Shown: piece after piece, positions 30,240 through 40,086 of the stretch | How positions within the stretch are numbered: position 1 is the first letter of the stretch | How the letters are laid out: each line of letters begins with the position of its first letter | Origin: Chloroflexota bacterium | GTDB lineage: Bacteria; Chloroflexota; Anaerolineae; Anaerolineales; Anaerolineaceae | Length of the DNA stretch: 64,000 nucleotides | NCBI GenBank assembly: GCA_012798455.1 | Contig: JAAZNC010000104.1 | Span: forward strand, 1 to 64,000 | Direction of reading: 5' to 3' | Program-made: the position numbers and the translations under genes | Notes under the pieces: generated by a model | Told to the model about the DNA's origin: nothing | Databases searched by the model: none | Seen by the model: only the letters and a program-made list of their open reading frames with translations

Positions 30240-30872
30240 TTAAGGACAAACTCCGGGTTGGATCTGGTTGAAAAACGCCCCGAAGAAATTACACCATTGA
30301 TCTGTCCATTCAATGATGAGCATGGGCAACACACAAAAGATCAACAGAAATAACAGCACGATGACCAAGACAATAACCCAAGTAGGGGTATTGCGCAACT
30401 TTTCTATTCCTAAAGGTGCATCGCTCTTTGTAGACGGTTTGGATTGCTTATCTGTTTTTTTTGTGCTAGCAGGCTGTCTTCCAGTCACATCAGAAACCTT
30501 CTTGACCTGCTTGGTGCCTTCCTGTTTCTTCTCAACGGAAAGTGGTTCAACAACAGGATTTTCTTCGACAATCTCACTGACAAATTCAAGAACTATCCCT
30601 TTCCCCAATGTGAGCAGGTCCCCATTTTTCAACTCGACCGGTTTGGTAATCTTCTTACCGGATTGGAAAGTTCCATTGGTAGATTTCAAATCTTCCAAAT
30701 AGAGGTTTTTGTTTTTAGTGAAGATACGAGCATGTTTGCGAGAGATTTCCGGATCGCTGATGATCAGGTCATTGATCAACTCGCGTCCAATCGATACTTC
30801 ATCTTTTTCAAGATGGATCACTTTTCCAACTTCAGGACCAGATTTCATGATAAGTTTGTTAATCAGTGTCAT
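30240..30872 (-). CDS. FHA domain protein with C-terminal TM
   Basis: VSIGRELINDLIISDPEISRKHARIFTKNKNLYLEDLKSTNGTFQSGKKI; start uncertain. Confidence 0.93.
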   Translation of the reverse strand: MTLINKLIMKSGPEVGKVIHLEKDEVSIGRELINDLIISDPEISRKHARIFTKNKNLYLEDLKSTNGTFQSGKKITKPVELKNGDLLTLGKGIVLEFVSEIVEENPVVEPLSVEKKQEGTKQVKKVSDVTGRQPASTKKTDKQSKPSTKSDAPLGIEKLRNTPTWVIVLVIVLLFLLIFCVLPMLIIEWTDQWCNFFGAFFNQIQPGVCP

Positions 30873-30940
30873 TTCGTCCTCCTCATTCATCTGCATCTTT
30901 AGTTTATAACGAACCGTCTTACTCGTCAACGGAAGTTGTT

Positions 30941-31122
30941 AAAAAAACAGACCCCACCATGCCGTGTGCCGCGTAGTTTTGAACCTGCTTGCGCAGGTCG
31001 GGCTCCGACTTGCTAGATTCGCCTTGGCTTGCGCCTATCGCGTGACTAACAAAAGATAAGAACCCATTATTTAAGGTGTTGGCTCAAAACGTAAAGTGCC
31101 GCATCACGAACACAGCAGGGTA
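30941..31122 (-). ncRNA. ssrS: Probable 6S RNA
   Basis: Minus strand: TATAAG -10-like box (31128-31133), then CCCTGCTGTGTTCGTGATGCGGC...GAGCCAACACCTTAAATAATGGG...ACTACGCGGCACACGGCATGGTGGGGTCTGTTTTTTT; closing stem, length ~180 nt, T-tract end. Confidence 0.8.
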
Positions 31123-31212
31123 CCGTTCTTATACCATGATTTTTATGGAATGACTAGGTTAGTTCACCGGCTACTACTCGCATAAGTTTGATAGAATGGT
31201 GTGGGAGAAAAT

Positions 31213-31788
31213 ATGAGCCTTCGTGTATTTACTGCCATCGATCTATCACCTCAGGTGGTCGGCGCCATGCAAGCTTTTCAAAGAAAATTCGCCGAACAGA
31301 TACCCCCTATCTTACGATGGACAAAGGCAGAACAACTGCACATCACTTTAAAATTCGTGGGAGCCTTGCAGGAAGACCATCTTGCTCCAATCATGTCGCA
31401 CCTAGAGCGTGCGCTGCAAAACCAACCCTGTTTTCCGCTGGATTTCAGAGAAGCAGGGATCTTTCCCAATTTGCAATCTCCACGCATTCTCTGGATCGGA
31501 TTGCTGCCATCGCACGAATTACAAGCCATATACAGAATCAATGAAAGTATTTTCAAGGAATACGGCTATGCTCCGGAAAAACGTCCTTTTCAAGCACATA
31601 TCACCATCGGGCGCTTCAAAGACAAGTGCGGTTTCAACGACCTACAGATGTTCAGGAATGTGTACTTTACTTTGCAGAAGCATTTTAAAGCCATACAAAA
31701 GGTGGAGCACCTCACATTTTATGAAAGCACCCTGACTCCCCATGGAGCAGCATACAAAATTTGCGATACAATCACGTTTCAAGCCTAG
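31213..31788 (+). CDS. thpR: RNA 2',3'-cyclic phosphodiesterase (2'-5' RNA ligase family)
   Basis: MSLRVFTAIDLSPQV...LHITLKFVGAL...PFQAHITIGRFKD two H-x-T motifs. Confidence 0.92.
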   Translation: MSLRVFTAIDLSPQVVGAMQAFQRKFAEQIPPILRWTKAEQLHITLKFVGALQEDHLAPIMSHLERALQNQPCFPLDFREAGIFPNLQSPRILWIGLLPSHELQAIYRINESIFKEYGYAPEKRPFQAHITIGRFKDKCGFNDLQMFRNVYFTLQKHFKAIQKVEHLTFYESTLTPHGAAYKICDTITFQA

Positions 31789-31834
31789 TGGGTGCGTGTT
31801 AGAATAGAAAAGATATTTTTACAAGAGGTGAAAA

Positions 31835-32188
31835 CTGGGAACACAAAAAACATTAGAAATGGCTCGAGAGATCATCGCATCTCTTGAGGACAAAAAAGCG
31901 GAGGACATTGTTCTAATGGATATTAGCAATGTCTCTCAATTTACAGATTATTTCATCATCTGCAGCGGCACCAGTGATCGCATGCTGCAAAGCTTAGCCA
32001 GAACAGTTGATAATACCGCCAAGTCAAAATATAAATTGGATGCGAAAGTCAATGGCAAGTCAATCGAGGGTTGGATAACCCTCGATTTTGGGGACCTGGT
32101 GGTGCATGTCTTTTCCGCCCAACAAAGAGATTACTATCAGCTAGAAGACCTATGGGCGGAGGGAAAACTGATGCTGCGTCTGAAATAA
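31835..32188 (+). CDS. rsfS: Ribosome silencing factor (possible CTG start at 31835; first ATG at 31859)
   Basis: AEDIVLMDISNVSQFTDYFIICSGTSDRMLQSLA...EGWITLDFGDLVVHVFSAQQRDYYQLEDLW. Confidence 0.93.
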   Translation: MGTQKTLEMAREIIASLEDKKAEDIVLMDISNVSQFTDYFIICSGTSDRMLQSLARTVDNTAKSKYKLDAKVNGKSIEGWITLDFGDLVVHVFSAQQRDYYQLEDLWAEGKLMLRLK

Positions 32189-33574
32189 TCAATCCCTTTT
32201 ATTTTTCGCTGCCAGGTCGGCAGTATCCTGTGCCAATTTACGAATTGACAGTTTTTCTTTGCCTTTGATATAGGTTTCAAGCAGGTCACCAATCGGCTCT
32301 GACCATTTTTCTGGAACGCCATTCATCACACCCAGAATATTCCCAACCAGCCCACCATTGCAATCGACATCCATTCCTGCAATCGCCAGCAAGGAAAGGG
32401 TTTTGGTAAAATCTCCCTGCCCCAACCACAGTGCAAAGACATCCGCTGCAATATTGGGGTAAGCATGGATCCAGTTATAGCATTTCAGATCTTCCTCGAT
32501 GCTTTCCCAGATCGCTACCGTATCTCCGCCATTTTTGATCTTCTGCAGCGCGCTACTCACCACCGCAAAATATTGACTTTTTTGTGGAATGAACTCCATA
32601 CCAAGTTCAAGCAATTGATGAACATCTGTGACCTCAAATGCCAGAGAGGTGAGCACGGCAGCAAAGATCTCCCCATACACACCATTCCCAGCATGCGAAA
32701 CCACACCATCCATGTATGCCAACCGGGCTGCTTCCATCGCCCGGGCAGGAGCCAGCATACCGCATACCATTCCACGCATCTGCGCCCCGATCCATTCAGA
32801 GTAAGGATTGAACCAAGATCCGGAATCTGGGGGAAATATACCCATATTCAGATTACGAAGGGCGACCCATTCCGCCGACCAACCAAAGGGAATTTGTCTC
32901 ACCCATTCCATGGCGATCGCTTCGGAGGTGATCTGCGCTCCCATGGTGCGATAGGCATCCAAAAAAGCAAGCTCATAAACCACATCATCATTGGTGGTTT
33001 CGGGTTGGGTAATATAATTATCGATCACTCCATACACCTGGGCGATGCGTTTTCCGGTGTATCCTTCAATGCAGGTGCCAAATGAACCGCCTGCCAATTG
33101 ACCAATCCAACCCTGATAGATTCGCTCAGGGTAGTTTTCTTGCCATGCAGAGGAAGGGGGATTTTGTACATCCCCCATGGCGCGCCGGATCTCTTCCCAA
33201 GAATCGGGATGCTGAAATTGCTGATAAACATGCTGTGGATCAGGCTGTGCCATCTTCAATGCATGCAGGATTCTGGCGGTGATCACTCGCAGTTCATCCA
33301 TCTTGCCCTGTGCATGCAGCCGCATCCCTTCTTCCAGAAAAGCTTCCGCCGCACTGACATCATAGCCCTTGTTCCCAAGTGCCTGGGTCATTTCTACATA
33401 AGGTATTTCCGGTGCCGCTGAACCAGGTACCTTGGATGACCAGAACATATCCAATAAGGCATCCCCATAGGGAGCTTCAAAACCTGCTTCATACCAGTTA
33501 CTGTCGTGGATGCGACGGTCAAGTGGTACAGCATTCTCACGTAATTCTCGATCGATCTGCCAAGCTTTTTTCAT
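32189..33574 (-). CDS. ADP-ribosylglycohydrolase family protein
   Basis: [12 protein letters not shown]...[23 protein letters not shown]...[17 protein letters not shown]. Confidence 0.87.
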   Translation of the reverse strand: MKKAWQIDRELRENAVPLDRRIHDSNWYEAGFEAPYGDALLDMFWSSKVPGSAAPEIPYVEMTQALGNKGYDVSAAEAFLEEGMRLHAQGKMDELRVITARILHALKMAQPDPQHVYQQFQHPDSWEEIRRAMGDVQNPPSSAWQENYPERIYQGWIGQLAGGSFGTCIEGYTGKRIAQVYGVIDNYITQPETTNDDVVYELAFLDAYRTMGAQITSEAIAMEWVRQIPFGWSAEWVALRNLNMGIFPPDSGSWFNPYSEWIGAQMRGMVCGMLAPARAMEAARLAYMDGVVSHAGNGVYGEIFAAVLTSLAFEVTDVHQLLELGMEFIPQKSQYFAVVSSALQKIKNGGDTVAIWESIEEDLKCYNWIHAYPNIAADVFALWLGQGDFTKTLSLLAIAGMDVDCNGGLVGNILGVMNGVPEKWSEPIGDLLETYIKGKEKLSIRKLAQDTADLAAKNKRD

Positions 33575-34464
33575 GATAGAAATTCCTTTCTTTTGCGGGA
33601 TGAATAAATAAATAACGCGAACAAGGTCGCGATATACGGTACCATAGAAGTAAATTGGGAAGGCAAATACTGCTGCAGCAACAATCCAAAACCATCAGAA
33701 AAACCAAAGATCAGCGAGATCAAAGCGATACCCCAGGGATTGCCATTTACCAGAATAATAGCTGCCAAGGATATCCAGCCCTTTCCGGCAGACATATTTT
33801 CCGAAAAGAGGGTCACATAACCGAGTGATAGGAAAGCCCCTGCCAGCCCGCACAATACTCCACACAGTAGCACTAAAACTGTGCGAATATGATCAGATTG
33901 GACGCCACTGGTATTCAAACAATCTGCGTTATAACCTGCCGCGCGTAGCCTGAGTCCAAAACGTGTTTTAAAAACGAGGAAAGAGGAAGCAATAGTAGCC
34001 AGCAATCCAACATATACCAAGAGATTATGCCCGCTGACGATCTGCCCCAATACCGGAATATCCCTGACAACTGGAATGGAAATATTTGGAATGGATACAA
34101 TAGATGGATCAGCAAACGCACCTTTGACACCGAATATCTGGCGCAACATATACGTGGTAGCTCCCAAAGCAAACAAATTGAGGGCAATACCTGTAATGAA
34201 CTCATCCGTCTTCAATTTCACAGAGAACAGAATGAAGATCAACGCCATCACCAATGCACCCAGAATGGCAAAAACAATGCCCACAATCCAGGATTGATAA
34301 TAATATGAACCGATCACAGCAAAGAAAGCGCTGACCAACATCATGCCTTCCATGGCAATATTGAATATCCCGGCATAGTAGGTCATCGTTCCACCCAGTG
34401 CGGCTAATAATATAGGGGTGGCTCCGGTGATCATTCCATTAAGTAGACCGATCAGGATACTCAT
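33571..34464 (-). CDS. ABC transporter permease (BmpA-linked nucleoside/simple-sugar type)
   Basis: [32 protein letters not shown]...[15 protein letters not shown]; 4-bp overlaps on both sides. Confidence 0.9.
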   Translation of the reverse strand: MSILIGLLNGMITGATPILLAALGGTMTYYAGIFNIAMEGMMLVSAFFAVIGSYYYQSWIVGIVFAILGALVMALIFILFSVKLKTDEFITGIALNLFALGATTYMLRQIFGVKGAFADPSIVSIPNISIPVVRDIPVLGQIVSGHNLLVYVGLLATIASSFLVFKTRFGLRLRAAGYNADCLNTSGVQSDHIRTVLVLLCGVLCGLAGAFLSLGYVTLFSENMSAGKGWISLAAIILVNGNPWGIALISLIFGFSDGFGLLLQQYLPSQFTSMVPYIATLFALFIYSSRKRKEFLS

Positions 34465-35498
34465 TTCAGTTCCTCCTTGGCTTTTCGCCGAACCGCCAAT
34501 TTATTCATCAAAATTGCAAAGTATCCCCTGCCCGCCACGATCACCAACACAATAACCGATTGGATCACCATGATGAATTCCCGTGGAACAGCAGTGATCA
34601 GTTCCATTCCGATCGCACCGGTTTGCAGAACAGAGAAGAACAATCCATACAATAACGTAGCCACAATACCATTATTGGCAACCATAGCAATCATGATACC
34701 ATCCCAGGCATAATTGGCGCCCAACCCTTTCAAGAAACGATGTGGGCCTGCCATAACCACCAAGCCCCCTGCCAGCCCTGCCAAGGCGCCTGTCAGCAGC
34801 ATCACTTTCATATAGTTCTTTTCGATCTGGCAGCCCCCCAAGCGTGCGAAAATACTGTTTTGTCCCGAGATGCGCCATTCGTAACCAGCAACCGTCTTAC
34901 TCGTTATAAACCACACTACAATGAATGCCAACACCATCACAATAACACTGCTATTAAAATCCCCCCATTCGGGCAACCAGCCACTGACATTGATAGCTGG
35001 GGTCATGGGAGAATAGGCGGTCTTGTCAAAGAAGGGGTAGGAAATTGCCCAATAGGTAAAAAAGTCTGCAATCATATTCAACATCAAAGTAGTGATGAAC
35101 TCATCCATCTTGAACCACAACCGCATCAAGCCAGCCAGCCCCGACCACAAAGCACCACCCAGCATTGCCAGCAAGATCAAAGCCGGAATCATTAAAACAG
35201 GAGGAAGGTCAAGGTAGAGACCACCGATGGTCGCCAGCAAAGCACCCATCAAGAATTGACCGGGTTGCCCCAAATTCACCGGACCGGAAGCAAAGGCAAG
35301 CGATGCTGATAGCCCTGTCAGAATCAACGGTACAGAATTCTGCAACATGGTGGTGAAAGTAAAGAATGACCCCAATGAATAATTGAACAAGGCTGCATAA
35401 GTTTCGAAAGGAGCATATCCCTGCACCACCATAACTATCGCACCCAACATCAGCGCGATAAAAATGCCCAGCAGTCCATTAATGAGGTTGTTTTTCAT
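34461..35498 (-). CDS. ABC transporter permease (BmpA-linked nucleoside/simple-sugar type)
   Basis: [35 protein letters not shown]...[30 protein letters not shown]. Confidence 0.9.
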   Translation of the reverse strand: MKNNLINGLLGIFIALMLGAIVMVVQGYAPFETYAALFNYSLGSFFTFTTMLQNSVPLILTGLSASLAFASGPVNLGQPGQFLMGALLATIGGLYLDLPPVLMIPALILLAMLGGALWSGLAGLMRLWFKMDEFITTLMLNMIADFFTYWAISYPFFDKTAYSPMTPAINVSGWLPEWGDFNSSVIVMVLAFIVVWFITSKTVAGYEWRISGQNSIFARLGGCQIEKNYMKVMLLTGALAGLAGGLVVMAGPHRFLKGLGANYAWDGIMIAMVANNGIVATLLYGLFFSVLQTGAIGMELITAVPREFIMVIQSVIVLVIVAGRGYFAILMNKLAVRRKAKEELK

Positions 35499-37050
35499 TG
35501 AACTTCCCTTCCAACATGAGATAGCCTATTTCTTCAACCGAAGTTTTTTCTACAGGCAGATCCGCCACCAGTTTACCGCGATGCAGCACCAGGATACGAT
35601 CTGCTATACGAAACAACTCATCGAGGTCAGAAGAGATCAACAAGATCGCCCGTTGCTGACTGCGCATTGCCAGGATCTGTTCATGGACATATTCAATCGA
35701 TCCCACATCCAAACCGCGGGTGGGTTGATCGAGCAATACAAAAGGCGAATTGAGGGATAATTCACGTCCCAGAATGACCTTTTGCTGATTTCCTCCCGAC
35801 AAAGATTGAAAAGCAACATCAGGAGATCCCATACTGACCGAAAAACGATCCCTGATCTCTTGCGCAAATTTGGAGATCTCCTTGAAATCAAGGATGAATC
35901 CATTCCATTTTTGAAAACGGGGCTCAAGTTTATGATGGGTCATCACCAAATTTTCCGCAATGGGAGCCGTTACCGATGAACCCATGGTCTTGCGATCTTG
36001 GGGAACATAAGAGAGCAGTCTTCTCCGCTCAAGGATGTCTGCATGGGTGATATCTTTCTTATTAATTGAATAATATCCCTGTTGGGGTGTGATCAATCCC
36101 ATGATGGAGTTGACCAATTCAAATTGCCCATTTCCTTCCACTCCCGCAATACCCACGATCTCACCCGAAGAGACTTGAAAGCTGATATCCTGCAGGCGAA
36201 CCACCCGATCAGCATCATGATATGCAACATGTTCCGCCTGAAAGACCACCTGCCCATGCTGATTGGGTTGGCGCAATGAAGTGAAAATAACCTCTCTGCC
36301 CACCATCATCTTCGCCAACTCTTCTTTGGTGGTGTGGCTATCGACCGTTCCGATCATCTTCCCTCGCCGCAACACAGTGATACGGTCGCTCAGTGCCAAC
36401 ACTTCATCAAGGTGATGGGAAATGAAGAGAATAGTATGTCCATTATCACTCAAGCGCCGCAATTCATTGAACAATTGAGGGATCTCTTGAGGAGTGAGCA
36501 CCGCAGTTGGTTCGTCCATGATCAGAACTGACACATTGCGATAAAGCAATTTCAATATTTCCACTTTTTGTTGAGCAGCAACAGAGATATCTTTGACCAT
36601 CGCCTGTGGATCGAGATTGAAACCAAATTCATCGATCTTTTTTTGCACTTCGGCAATTGCTCTTTTTTCATCGAGCTTGCCGAATTTATTGACTGGTTCC
36701 AGTCCCAGGATCACATTCTGCCAAACAGAATATTCGGGAATCAAGAGAATTTCCTGGTGCACCATCCCGATCCCATTTGCAATGGCATCTCCAGTGGAGA
36801 TGAAATCAACCGGCTGCTGACGATACAGGATCTGTCCTGCATCCATTGCCTCCATTGCATACAAGATCTTCATGAGGGTAGATTTTCCAGCACCATTTTC
36901 TCCAACGATAGCATGGATCTCGCCCTGTTTGAAATCGACGGTTACATCATTCAAAGCGACCACATCCGGTGGAAACACTTTTACGATATGTTGCATTTCA
37001 ATCAAAGGAGCTGAAATGGGTCTATTCAAGATGCTTCTCCTAATTATCAA
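35479..37050 (-). CDS. ABC transporter ATPase with two nucleotide-binding domains (nucleoside/simple-sugar type)
   Basis: [16 protein letters not shown]...[14 protein letters not shown]...[15 protein letters not shown]...[13 protein letters not shown]. Confidence 0.95.
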   Translation of the reverse strand: MIIRRSILNRPISAPLIEMQHIVKVFPPDVVALNDVTVDFKQGEIHAIVGENGAGKSTLMKILYAMEAMDAGQILYRQQPVDFISTGDAIANGIGMVHQEILLIPEYSVWQNVILGLEPVNKFGKLDEKRAIAEVQKKIDEFGFNLDPQAMVKDISVAAQQKVEILKLLYRNVSVLIMDEPTAVLTPQEIPQLFNELRRLSDNGHTILFISHHLDEVLALSDRITVLRRGKMIGTVDSHTTKEELAKMMVGREVIFTSLRQPNQHGQVVFQAEHVAYHDADRVVRLQDISFQVSSGEIVGIAGVEGNGQFELVNSIMGLITPQQGYYSINKKDITHADILERRRLLSYVPQDRKTMGSSVTAPIAENLVMTHHKLEPRFQKWNGFILDFKEISKFAQEIRDRFSVSMGSPDVAFQSLSGGNQQKVILGRELSLNSPFVLLDQPTRGLDVGSIEYVHEQILAMRSQQRAILLISSDLDELFRIADRILVLHRGKLVADLPVEKTSVEEIGYLMLEGKFNEKQPH

Positions 37051-37097
37051 GAAGCGTGAGAACTAACTTTCGAGGTTGTTTTATTCTCACGCTTCTT
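37049..37097. terminator. Intercistronic hairpin between BMP lipoprotein and ABC-ATPase genes
   Basis: AAGAAGCGTGAGAA (37049-37062) pairs with TTCTCACGCTTCTT (37084-37097). Confidence 0.75.
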
Positions 37098-37120
37098 TTT
37101 ATTTCATTTTAATTTTAATC

Positions 37121-38146
37121 TTACTCAGGTTGGTAGATCTCTACGATCAGATCACCACTGATGATTTGATTGCGTAACTCATCAACCTTATCGATGATGC
37201 TTTGCGGCAAGATCATGACCTCAGCATCAAAGACTACGTCCACTGCACCGGTTGCCAACCCATATTGCAGTACTTGTCCGGGTTGGTAGGTGCCATCTTC
37301 AATAGTGGCAAATACTTCCTGGATAGCCTTCCCTACATCCTTGATATCGCTGGCAACTACTGCACCAGGAACGATATCATTCTGGTTGGTATCAACGCCA
37401 ATGGCATAAAGCCCACGTTCTCCAGCAGCCTGCAACACACCCATACCTGCCGCAGCAGCGATCTGGAAGACAATATCTGCGCCCTGATCATAGAGCTGCA
37501 ATGCAGCTTGTTTGCCTTTGGCAGTATCTTCCCAATCACCAAGATACTTTGTTTCAACAGTGATCTCAGGATCAATGGAATGAGCCCCATTGGTATAGGC
37601 AAAGATGAAAGCGTCAATGACCGGGTCCACATCACCACCCACTGCACCGATGATCTTCTCGGCATTGATATTGGGAATGCTGGTATCTTCAGTGGTCATA
37701 GCAGCCACCACACCAGCAAGATAGGCACTTTCTTCCTCGATAAAGTCAACGGAAGTGATGGTATTTCCATCATTCTGGACGACGGTATCGATGTTGACGA
37801 AGATCTTCTCCGGATATTTATCTGCATATTCTTTCAATTGATCTTCGAAACCATAGGAGATCACAAAGATCACATCCGCATAGTCCACTGCAGCTTGCAG
37901 AGCAGGCTCATATTGCCCGGCATCAAAATTGGTTTCAATAGTACGGGTTTCAACGCCATATTGCTCGGCGATCATATCCATGCCGGCTTGCCCTGAATCA
38001 TAAAAGGCATTATCACCAAGTGCTCCATTGATCAAGTAAACGACTTTCTTCACATCGCTGGTCGCTTTGGCGGATTGGCAACCAGTCAGGGATGCCAACA
38101 GGATCGAAACGATCACGACAACATACAGAAAATTTTTCTTAGACAT
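37121..38146 (-). CDS. BMP family ABC substrate-binding lipoprotein
   Basis: Lipobox LLASLTGCQS; VVYLINGALGDNAFYDSGQAGMDMIAEQYGVETRTIE...VGGDVDPVIDAFIFAY. Confidence 0.92.
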   Translation of the reverse strand: MSKKNFLYVVVIVSILLASLTGCQSAKATSDVKKVVYLINGALGDNAFYDSGQAGMDMIAEQYGVETRTIETNFDAGQYEPALQAAVDYADVIFVISYGFEDQLKEYADKYPEKIFVNIDTVVQNDGNTITSVDFIEEESAYLAGVVAAMTTEDTSIPNINAEKIIGAVGGDVDPVIDAFIFAYTNGAHSIDPEITVETKYLGDWEDTAKGKQAALQLYDQGADIVFQIAAAAGMGVLQAAGERGLYAIGVDTNQNDIVPGAVVASDIKDVGKAIQEVFATIEDGTYQPGQVLQYGLATGAVDVVFDAEVMILPQSIIDKVDELRNQIISGDLIVEIYQPE

Positions 38147-38205
38147 CTTTCTCCTCTTTTTTTGTTTTTACGGGTTATTTTCGACTAATCTATAGATATA
38201 GACGC

Positions 38206-38216
38206 ATCACCTCCTT
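38206..38216 (-). promoter_or_regulatory. Perfect extended Shine-Dalgarno element 59 nt upstream of the BMP lipoprotein start codon
   Basis: AAGGAGGTGAT on minus strand; a separate RBS (AGAGGAGAAAG) precedes the start at 38146. Confidence 0.6.
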
Positions 38217-38474
38217 CAGGCGAATGAACGATGAATAGGTTCGCAAGAATTACAGCCATTCAAGCAAACTTGTATATTATCCAGAAGGAAAGTTCTGAAA
38301 TCATTGATCACTGCAACGTTAAGCTAGATAGGATACATTTTCTTTTATGTTTTACCGGCTGACTCCACCTTGATCAAACAGAATCCATAAACCAGGAGGC
38401 ACTCAAAACCATCTACCTCATTTGCTTAATTATTTTACCTTCATTTTTTCGATATTTGTCACAAAGAAGAAAGA

Positions 38475-38525
38475 AACAGATCCCTGCGAACTATTTCGAC
38501 GCACTTTCTTGCGGGATCTGTTTTT
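38475..38525 (-). terminator. Terminator-like hairpin downstream of bcp-like gene (A/T tracts both sides)
   Basis: AACAGATCCC ... GGGATCTGTT with flanking A-rich and T-rich tracts. Confidence 0.6.
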
Positions 38526-38618
38526 CTTATTTTCAATTTTTGGAGATATGATCCAATGCTATGCTTCGTCTATCCATTTGTCAACCAATCCAGATAAATT
38601 TTCACATTTGTTCCTTTT

Positions 38619-39080
38619 TTAGAGTTTCTTGATCTCCTGCAACACTTCTTGGCTGTGATCGGCAGGTTTCACTCCCTCAAAAACTCTGACGATATTGCCA
38701 TCTTGATCGATCAAATAAGTGGTACGTAAAATGCCCATATACTTCTTCCCCATCATGTGTTTCTCAGCCCAGACACCATATTGCTCACACACCTTGTGAT
38801 CAGTGTCAGCCAGTAAGGTGAAAGGAAGGGCATATTTTTCTTTAAACTTCTTATGTGATTTAACCGAGTCAGTGCTGATACCCACAATAGTGACCTGCGC
38901 GTCAGAGTATGCACTGTAGTCATCACGGAAATTGCAGGCTTCGGTGGTACAACCGGGGGTATTATCTTTGGGGTAAAAATATAGAACCACAGGGCTTCCC
39001 TTATAATCTGCCAAACGACGGGGGTTCCCATTTTCATCCAGCAGTTCAAAATCAGGTGCTTTTGTTTTTTCTGCCAACAT
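38619..39080 (-). CDS. bcp: Thioredoxin-dependent peroxiredoxin (Bcp/AhpC-TSA)
   Basis: VVLYFYPKDNTPGCTTEACNFRDDYSAYSDAQVTIVGISTDSVKSHKKFKEKYALPFTLLAD. Confidence 0.95.
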   Translation of the reverse strand: MLAEKTKAPDFELLDENGNPRRLADYKGSPVVLYFYPKDNTPGCTTEACNFRDDYSAYSDAQVTIVGISTDSVKSHKKFKEKYALPFTLLADTDHKVCEQYGVWAEKHMMGKKYMGILRTTYLIDQDGNIVRVFEGVKPADHSQEVLQEIKKL

Positions 39081-39145
39081 GGTTATTCTCCTTTATCCTA
39101 TTATAGAGAAAGTAATCCTGTTAATGGATTAATGAATTATAAAAA

Positions 39146-40048
39146 TCACAGAAAAAGCATGGATGATATCAACAATGCCACATTTAAAAGCACTAACGAA
39201 GTCGACAAGAATCTGATAGATGTCCAATTCCCCTTTTCGCCAGCCAGAACCTGATTGACCAACCAAATCAAATAAACGCCGACCGGAATGCTGAAATACC
39301 AGCGCAACACAAAACGCCAGGGCAACCGATCTACACCTAACAACAACACCAATATATATGAAAAAACGATCAAATACACAACAACACGCAGCGTCACCAC
39401 ACTACCAAAACGCATAGCAGCGGTGGTTCGATATTTTTCAATGTCAGAAGGAAGAGTGCGATTACTTTTCAAATATAAGTGTGCCAGGATAATAAAGAAA
39501 AGGGGGAGACATAAATAAACAAGGGTAAGCGGGATCCTACTTCCTGCCATGATCGAATACCCGAAGCCAGGGATGAGAAATCCGACCAGAAATGCATGCA
39601 ACAATTCACCATACCCAGAATAGATAAAGCGGAAAGGCTTGATGGTATAGAAAAAGATGAGCAATAAAATAGTGCCCGCCAGGATAAGGGCAATTTTTTC
39701 TCGGATTTGGAAAACGGTTATAACGGTCCCTACTCCAATTGAAACAGCTGCCAAAATGTAAAAGATCAAGCGATAATCCATGACACCGTAAGTTTCGACC
39801 AAAATCGTTTCAAAAGAATGGTCATCGGTAAAGATAAGATTAAGCAGTTCCATCCCCACCAAAAAAAACAAGATCACCAGCAGTCCCTTGGCTACCAAGA
39901 AAATATCGACCTTATAACCAGCATAATAACAAAAAACAGCGCCAAATAGGAATAGAGCAATGCTCAATGACAGCTCAGTCGTATGGAAATCACTTAAAAA
40001 CAATTTCCAAACAGTGTGAAATTTTTTAGGAGGGTTTTCTTGGTTCAA
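39146..40048 (-). CDS. Divergent UbiA/MenA prenyltransferase-like membrane protein
   Basis: Multiple TM; SGYGELLHAFLVGFLIPGFGY and SDIEKYRTTAAMRFG resemble UbiA motifs; canonical first Asp-rich motif degraded (LLNLIFTDDHSFET). Confidence 0.55.
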   Translation of the reverse strand: MNQENPPKKFHTVWKLFLSDFHTTELSLSIALFLFGAVFCYYAGYKVDIFLVAKGLLVILFFLVGMELLNLIFTDDHSFETILVETYGVMDYRLIFYILAAVSIGVGTVITVFQIREKIALILAGTILLLIFFYTIKPFRFIYSGYGELLHAFLVGFLIPGFGYSIMAGSRIPLTLVYLCLPLFFIILAHLYLKSNRTLPSDIEKYRTTAAMRFGSVVTLRVVVYLIVFSYILVLLLGVDRLPWRFVLRWYFSIPVGVYLIWLVNQVLAGEKGNWTSIRFLSTSLVLLNVALLISSMLFL

Positions 40049-40086
40049 ATCAGCTTCCTCAAAATTATTTGGGTTAAAATGTTAAC

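Noticed and set aside
37202-37996. 264-aa plus-strand ORF
   Set aside because: Antisense to the BMP lipoprotein gene
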